A stretch of 64,000 nucleotides of DNA from Sipunculus nudus (lineage: Eukaryota; Annelida; Sipuncula; Golfingiida; Sipunculidae). The notes below the pieces were generated by a model. That model did no database searches. It saw only the letters and a list, made by a program, of their open reading frames with translations, and had not been told where the DNA came from. Each line of letters begins with the position of its first letter. Position 1 is the stretch's first letter. Below are positions 57,760-64,000 of the stretch, in pieces. The translations under genes were made by a program, and so were the position numbers. The DNA is taken from NCBI GenBank assembly GCA_026874595.1, contig CM049313.1:49155659-49219658 (forward strand), written 5' to 3'.

Positions 57760-58639
57760 TGTTACAGATGTCTCTTTTATTGTATGCAGCAGTCTTACAT
57801 GTGTATGTGCAGCGCAAGCATTGTCCGTTGCTATAGCGGCATAGCCCGGCCCACGCATTGGGCCTGACGTGTTAACACAGCGGTCATGCTGATCTGGGGC
57901 TTTCTCGCCTGACCGAGCCGGGCCGGCCCACGTGTGAACCCTGATATGTAGAAACACAGCGTTCGTTGTTCTAAATGATTCCTGTAACGTGTGTATTTTT
58001 GGGTTCTTTAGCTTGTTCGTGAAATGGAAAGTTGAGGTAAAAAATTATAAATAAGGGGCTGTGTTTAGACCCGGTAGAGAGGAGAGAGAAATATTCCAGC
58101 GTACACGGAAGAGTGTTAGCCAGTTTGTGGACCTATCCGATAATTTCAGCATTTATAGATTTTCTTCGAATTTGTAACGGATTTTAATTAGTCTTCTTTT
58201 TGCCTTTGAGATCACTATCAGAACTTTACTTTTGGATTATAACAAATTGATTTTGTGATTGAACTGGACTGTTATTCTTTGAGAAGATTTATGTGAACTG
58301 TTCATCTGGATTATATGCTTTAAAGGACTTTTTGTCGTTGTGACAATTGTGGTATCCAGGTACTGTACACTTTATTTATTATACTGTGTTATTGTGTTGA
58401 TTTGCTGCTGTACTGTTGTTATACTGTGAAATTGTATTGATTTAGTGAATTGTATATTAGGGTTGGTTTATGAATAAATTGTTATTGTTTGCTAACAGAA
58501 AACCACTGACTTCTTTATTCATTCCTCTAGACATTTCACGCTGCCTAGTGTTAAAGAATTTGATTTTTTTTTCTTATCTCCATAACAGAATTTGTGCTCG
58601 TCACGACTGCATGATCTGTTGATATTAGGTTCCGTAACA
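57760..58639 (+). repeat. Solo LTR, related to the Gmr1-like element
   Basis: It begins TGTTACAGATG and ends GGTTCCGTAACA, and is flanked on both sides by ATCAT (57755-57759 and 58640-58644), a perfect 5-bp target duplication. Its 3' half shares long blocks with the LTRs at 5677 and 10404 (ACTGACTTCTTTATTCATTC, CATTTCACGCTGCCTAGTGT). The 5' half is more diverged, so it is a sister subfamily. The interior was lost by LTR-LTR recombination. Confidence 0.92.
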
Positions 58640-58644
58640 ATCAT

Positions 58645-60290
58645 ACCAATCGCATATTAAACTAAAACAATGGACGAATTTGAAGGGTCAAATTATTGTA
58701 ATAATCATCAGAACAGTCGGGCAATAATAAGGTGCAACTGAGCCTGATTTCTGGCATTCCGATTATTATAAATAATTTATACTATATGGAACGGCCATAT
58801 ATCAAATAAATGAGCTTTATTTTTAAAACATTTATGAAAAAATAAGATGAAAGTCACCCCAGGCGTTTCGATATTTTTCTCATGCTCAGTCGCAGGAACA
58901 ACATTTGATGCAGTTTATTCAATACTTTGTGTAGTATGCTCCCGACTCATCAACCCAAAAGTCTCTCATCGAGTGTGGTTGAAGTAACAACACCTCTGTG
59001 AATACATACAGGATATGAAATTTAATTTAAATTGCTTACAGGAAAAATCTTCATGATTATTAAAAATTTAATAATAAACAGATATAAAATAAACAAATCA
59101 CTTTATTTCCTATTATGCTGAGGCAGAAAAATAATAAAGACATCTTTGCATTAGATCCACTTTTTTATGTTATGTCAAATCTTTTCAAGTTTTTAAATTT
59201 ATAAATTTGCAATAAAACGTGTTTTTATGAATATATAAGTTAATTCACAATTCTTAATTGCATCATCATTTATCCAATATTTTGGTCATACAGCATCGCA
59301 TTATGCATACAGATGTTATTTTTTAATCATAAAAATATATATATTTTATAAATTTGCAAAATAATAACTTCAGAATTCACAATTTGAAATGGCACCATTA
59401 TTTATCTATAATTTGGCTCATAATTTGGAGGGGGTTGGTGGATAGGTGCTATGAGATTTACTCTACACATGTGTCAGCAGGGTGCTCAACCAGTGGTGCA
59501 TTACTAATAAGGTGACCCATGCAGGGCTGAAGTGGCTAGAAGTGGGCTGCCTGGCGCTTGACAATGCAAGTGAATACAATAGGGCCTCCAAATAAAAATT
59601 CAATTTCTGGGCCAATTTTTGAGCTTTTATTTTTAAATTTCAGTTTTTAAAAGATGTAATCCTTTTTAATCGATTCTGTGGAAATTAAATCAATAGTGCT
59701 TATAGAAAAAAAGTACCATGGCCAAAGCTGGGCCAAAGTTAAGGTATTGATTTTACAATTATGCTAATAACTAAAACTTTTTTTTACAAAAATCTGATCT
59801 TATTTCTGGTATACAGTTAAATCTCGATCGAATAAAGTTATATCATACCTGATATAGTCTCTAGCTCCAACAATTACTTTTTAAGGTGAGTTAATGTATT
59901 TTTATTTGATTAAGCCCATAACTTCAATAATTTACGCAATGTTGATCCATTTTCTGACATTTGCATAGAATATATATGCAAAAATAGTTTTTTCAAACAT
60001 GAAAACATGAACTCCAGTGGTTTTCATAGTGGGCAGTTTTTAAGCGTAAAAATAGTTTTTACTCGAAAACGGAGGATTTTCCTTAAATTCTTGAACGTTT
60101 AAGATTTGGTAGGAAAACTTGGGGACATCTTACTCTATGTAGAATTTTGGATTCGTAGGTCCAGTGGTTTAATGACGTACCTTGCAAACAGACAGCCGGA
60201 CGGCATGACGGACTTAAGGACAAAGCGAAGGACTATCACTAAAGTTCAGATGACTTACAGTCAGCCAAATGGGCTAAACACGATAAGATA

Positions 60291-60291
<1 letters not shown>
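58645..60291. other. No gene recognised
   Basis: AT-rich; two weakly similar stretches at 59220-59290 and 59340-59420 may be an old duplication. No coding signal. Confidence 0.3.

Positions 60292-60342
<51 letters not shown>
60292..60342. repeat. (AT)n microsatellite
   Basis: About 25 AT units followed by a short (GT)n. Confidence 0.95.
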
Positions 60343-60344
<2 letters not shown>

Positions 60345-62069
60345 GTGTGTGTGTATATTTATATTTATAAATTATGTCCCTAAAAATAAAATATGCTCCA
60401 GTTCAAACAATATTGAACCTCAATGTGTCGATATTTTTCTGTTTAAGTTTGTCTTTACTTCATCATAAATTGCATGTTCGGCCACCTCTTTTCCGATTTA
60501 TATGAGACACCAGATGTCTACCTGCAATGAAATGATTCATCGTGATATCTGGATGATGTGTTTATTTTTTTTTTCTTGGATCAATGATTAAATCACAGGA
60601 AACGGTATCTCTAACATCAGTTAACCTGAAATATGACAGTTAATATGCATACATCAAAAACGGACTTTTATCTATTGGTTTATATTGATAGATCTGTAAT
60701 CTCACGATCAGGTGACGTCAAATATATGACCATTATAAAATATAACCGTTCTCGTATCAGGAATTTCATTATTTTATAAGTAAACTTAATTTCAGGGCCA
60801 AAGATTTGTACTAAAATAAGCACTTAATCAGTGAGTGTTAAAGATTTATGAATGACATGTAATGTGATACTTACATAAAGCTGATTTTAAGCTTATTTAT
60901 AGTCTGTTCCGTGTTCTATTTTAAGTCTGTTCCATGTTCATGTTCATTACACAGCAAATGTGATTAACAGAATGTGCATGTCCTTATTACCAGGCCACGC
61001 TGTAAGAATATCAGTCACTTTCTTTATAGAACAGTCTTGACAGATTTGCCCATTGTGGTCCATTAAACAAGTCAGATATGGTTGTATATTGGTAGTTTTT
61101 CTTTTAATGGTTTAACAGATCTTACCAAATATTGTAACCTTTAATGCGTGGGTCTCATGCTCATTACGATAAGATATGTTCACTCAAGTGTTTTGTTCCT
61201 GTAAAATAAAAAGTTAACTGTTGTAAATTTGTTTAACGCACCACGTTTACAAATGAGCACTTTATTTTCGAGCACTTACTGTTGTATAAATTTAACGGCG
61301 TTCACAAACAATACTTCTTCCTAATGCCCTAGTCCACTTTTTTGTAAAAAAATTGTTAAAATATACTGCAACATTCGTTCAGGCTTAGCAACAATTTTAG
61401 ACTGAGCATAAAAAATCATAGTACGTATCGATTTACTAACAGCAAGTTAATGCTGTCACGTAAATCACGACTCTATCTCCTAGAACGACAGTGTCATTTT
61501 AGTTTCACTACATTAAAAAAGTGGCATGTGGTGGTGGGGGGGGGGGGGGGGGTTGGAACCGATTGTACAAGCCTGTCTCATATGCCTTAGTGAAAACACA
61601 TATTAAACAAATGGTGTTTCGTCGACTTCAATTCACACTGCTGGTTTTTAAGACGTGTAGCAGTTATCTGATATACATATAACCATTACCAGTACATATA
61701 GTACATATATAGTACCAGTTTAACAGTCTATTTAATATTAACAGCGATACCCTAAAGCTTAAAACATGTATATAATACTCTGTTGCGGTGTAAAATATAA
61801 ATAATAATCATTATATGTGGACCCTATCAGATAATTGAGAGGCATATTTTGTACAAATATTGAAGTCAACTAAAATGCATTAATAGTCTGATTTAAGACC
61901 CGAAACAAGAGACTTAGGCTTAACATCAATCTTAATAATAACCATTCATAATTAAAATACGTATCATAGGGGCCCCTTTAGCTTTCGTAATATTATTTAT
62001 TTTATTATTTATTTTTATTTGCTGTCTTGCATACTTTATACGGCCTTTCATCGTAATTAACCATGGATG

Positions 62070-62072
<3 letters not shown>
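60343..62072. other. No gene recognised
   Basis: AT-rich; a run of about 19 G at 61535-61553. No coding signal. Confidence 0.3.

Positions 62073-62132
<60 letters not shown>
62073..62132. repeat. (AT)n microsatellite
   Basis: About 30 AT units. Confidence 0.95.
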
Positions 62133-62134
<2 letters not shown>

Positions 62135-63826
62135 TCAAGCTTGCCTCCTTCCTTATTCTCTCAAAGTAAACCACTCTTTTTTTTCAAAAGGACTAAAGCA
62201 ATTCAAGTAAAATACAAGTGACTTGAAATGCCCCTCGGTCAATGGACTGTCAGACCTGAGGCTGCATTACCCTAAACTTTTCCGAATTGAAATGGTTCCT
62301 CCCTAATAATATTGATAACTACCTTACATAAATGTCTACAGATGTACAGTAATTTTCACTATGCCAAGATTAAGTAAAACAGAAATAATGCATACGTTAT
62401 GGTAAGTTTACCCGCAAACACCATTTACTTATACAATGTACTGGAAAAAATTCCATTTTGTTGTTTTATATAGTTACACATATTTCGGCAAAGCAAAATT
62501 CCAACCTAAAAGGGAATATTCTTTCTGACAAATTCCGTAGACATTGTATAGATAGTTCATGAATAAGCTGAATACATGAACATGTAAATGTAAGTGCTAG
62601 AAGGAATATTTGCATGAAAGATTGTTGAGAAGAATACTCGAAAGTTTCAGCATCGTATGGGTGGCTGTCAAAAGCTGCCACAGACTTGGTGGTATGAAGA
62701 TGATTTCCAGACTGTCATCTCAGTGTACTTTTTAGGTACGGATGCGGCTGAAGAGTAGCCCCCCGCGGCTTCAAGAACGGAGGATACTGAATGGATGGTA
62801 TTGCAAGAGGAGGTGGGTGGGGGGTGGGGTGGGGTAAAGCAACTTAGATGATAATTATAGATTTGGTTTACTACTTCGTGATTGAATCCAGCAGGACCTC
62901 AAGGCACTGTTTTATAGATTAGTTGTAATCGGGATCCGAATTGCATTTTTATCCGTTGACATTTGAGTTATTTATGTCATACATCGATGTTGAAGGAAGC
63001 GTTTGAAGCTGAACAATCCTAAGCGGCTGTTTTGTCAATTTCGTCAAACCGTATCCCTTTATCATTGTTTTCAATCTGAATGTTCTCTTATAATCATGTC
63101 GATCTTCTCAACAAAACAAATAACAGTTCACACATCGTAGCATCATTATTACAGTCAGGGTACCATGGAAACCATGTACCTTTGTGTCAGTTTTGAACTG
63201 AATGTTTACAGTTTCTCCCAGGCACTTATATACGTTTGTGGTGTAGTACATCTGTCTTGCGGTATCTTTTTTTTAGTATTATAATATAGCTTCCAGTTTT
63301 GAGTCTAGTTCAGTTTTTATCCATTTATCCTTTATTTTGCGCTTCTTTTAATTTCTTTCATTTTCTGATCATACCAAGGTAAACCTTTCTTTAATTTTAT
63401 AGTTTTGTGAACAACTATTAATATCAAAGATTGATATCAAGAACTGCTCATCTTATGAAGAGACTTTTTTTGTCATGGCTGTCACTTGTTCTACTGTCCG
63501 TTTTTAATGTACCTATGACTATACCTTTGATTTTCGGAAATTATATTTGTAGGGTTTCATTTTCTGTTTTGGTTATCACCGGATGTGCTTCATAAATGCA
63601 TGATAAGAGATAAAATACCTCTTCTGTGGAGGACATTACAAAACAATATCATTCTCTCTTTTTATAAAAAAAAAATTCAGCACATGCCGTAATTGTGAAA
63701 TACTCAAATTGTTTTTAGGTCATTATATATATGGGCAAATTGAAAAGCGTCAGATTTTGCAGAACATCAGAAAAAAAGACTCGCTTTCCACAAATTAAAA
63801 GACCAATATTTCACAGACAGTGTTAT
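62133..63826. other. No gene recognised
   Basis: Short frames only (for example 62466-62681, minus) and a GGTGGG-rich patch near 62811-62834. Confidence 0.3.
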
Positions 63827-64000
63827 CATTGAGGCTGCGCGGTATTTTCGATATATTAGTATATCGCAATATGGTGATTCCCCTATTGCGTATCGCGATA
63901 CAGTTTTCAATATCGATATTTTTTAAATGTGCCTGAACAGATTTTTTAGTAAAAACAAAATTTCTGTTACAAATTTAGAAATTTCTATATGGATTTGGAT
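63827..64000. mobile_element. Probable hAT-like terminus with TATCGATA repeats
   Basis: CATTGAGGCTGCGCGGTATT is followed by repeated TCGATATAT, TATATCGCAATA, TATCGCGATAC and AATATCGATATT motifs. GCTGCGCGGTAT plus subterminal TATCGATA palindromes are typical of a hAT-like family in invertebrates. The element continues beyond the window, so its other end and coding content are unknown. Confidence 0.5.

Overview
This window looks like nuclear DNA of an animal, most likely a marine mollusc or another spiralian invertebrate. It is AT-rich, full of (AT)n microsatellites, and built largely of eukaryotic transposable elements: Ty3/gypsy-type LTR retrotransposons, L1/Tx1-like and CR1/Jockey-like LINEs, tRNA-headed SINEs and many short inverted-repeat DNA transposons. 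There are no operons or ribosome binding sites, and almost no sequence that I can defend as a host gene. The assignment to molluscs is an inference from repeat composition only.

Layout. 1-1358 is a decayed L1/Tx1-like LINE on the minus strand, next to a 0.5-kb inverted-repeat element (1359-1893). 2.2-4.5 kb holds a foldback element, two CAG...CTG elements with 5-bp target duplications and a LINE 3' end. 5576-11188 is a broken Ty3/gypsy element with two LTRs, a tRNA-Pro-type primer site, gag, protease, an integrase zinc finger placed BEFORE reverse transcriptase, then RNase H and the 3' LTR (Gmr1-like order). 11.2-25.2 kb is mostly anonymous, with one half of a hAT-like element, a 1.85-kb element with subterminal ACACAT/ATGTGT repeats (13418-15268), a 37-bp minisatellite and simple repeats.

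25244-29860 is a 4.6-kb inverted repeat with arms of about 0.8 kb, flanked by an 18-bp direct repeat; one arm carries an extra inverted-repeat insertion that the other lacks. 30410-36070 is a second, much younger LTR retrotransposon on the minus strand (PR-RT-RH-IN), with nearly identical 219-bp LTRs but several frameshifts. 38.1-39.2 kb is a Harbinger-like element with a hAT-like element inside it. 42-52.6 kb is rich in SINEs, local duplications and an 'AAGATGGCGGCC' repeat family. 54.2-56.1 kb is a CR1/Jockey-like LINE fragment whose 3' end also occurs at 3431-4190. 57760-58639 is a solo LTR with a perfect 5-bp target duplication, related to the LTRs of the first gypsy element. The window ends inside a probable hAT-like terminus (63827 on).

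No set of genes here works together as a pathway. The functional logic is that of mobile elements: Gag, protease, reverse transcriptase, RNase H and integrase of two LTR elements, and LINE machinery on which the SINEs and truncated copies probably depended. Weak candidates for host or captured exons are 22812-23093 (minus), 50724-50947 (plus), the conserved reading frame in the 25.4/29.7-kb arms and the duplicated peptide at 44.4/45.3 kb.
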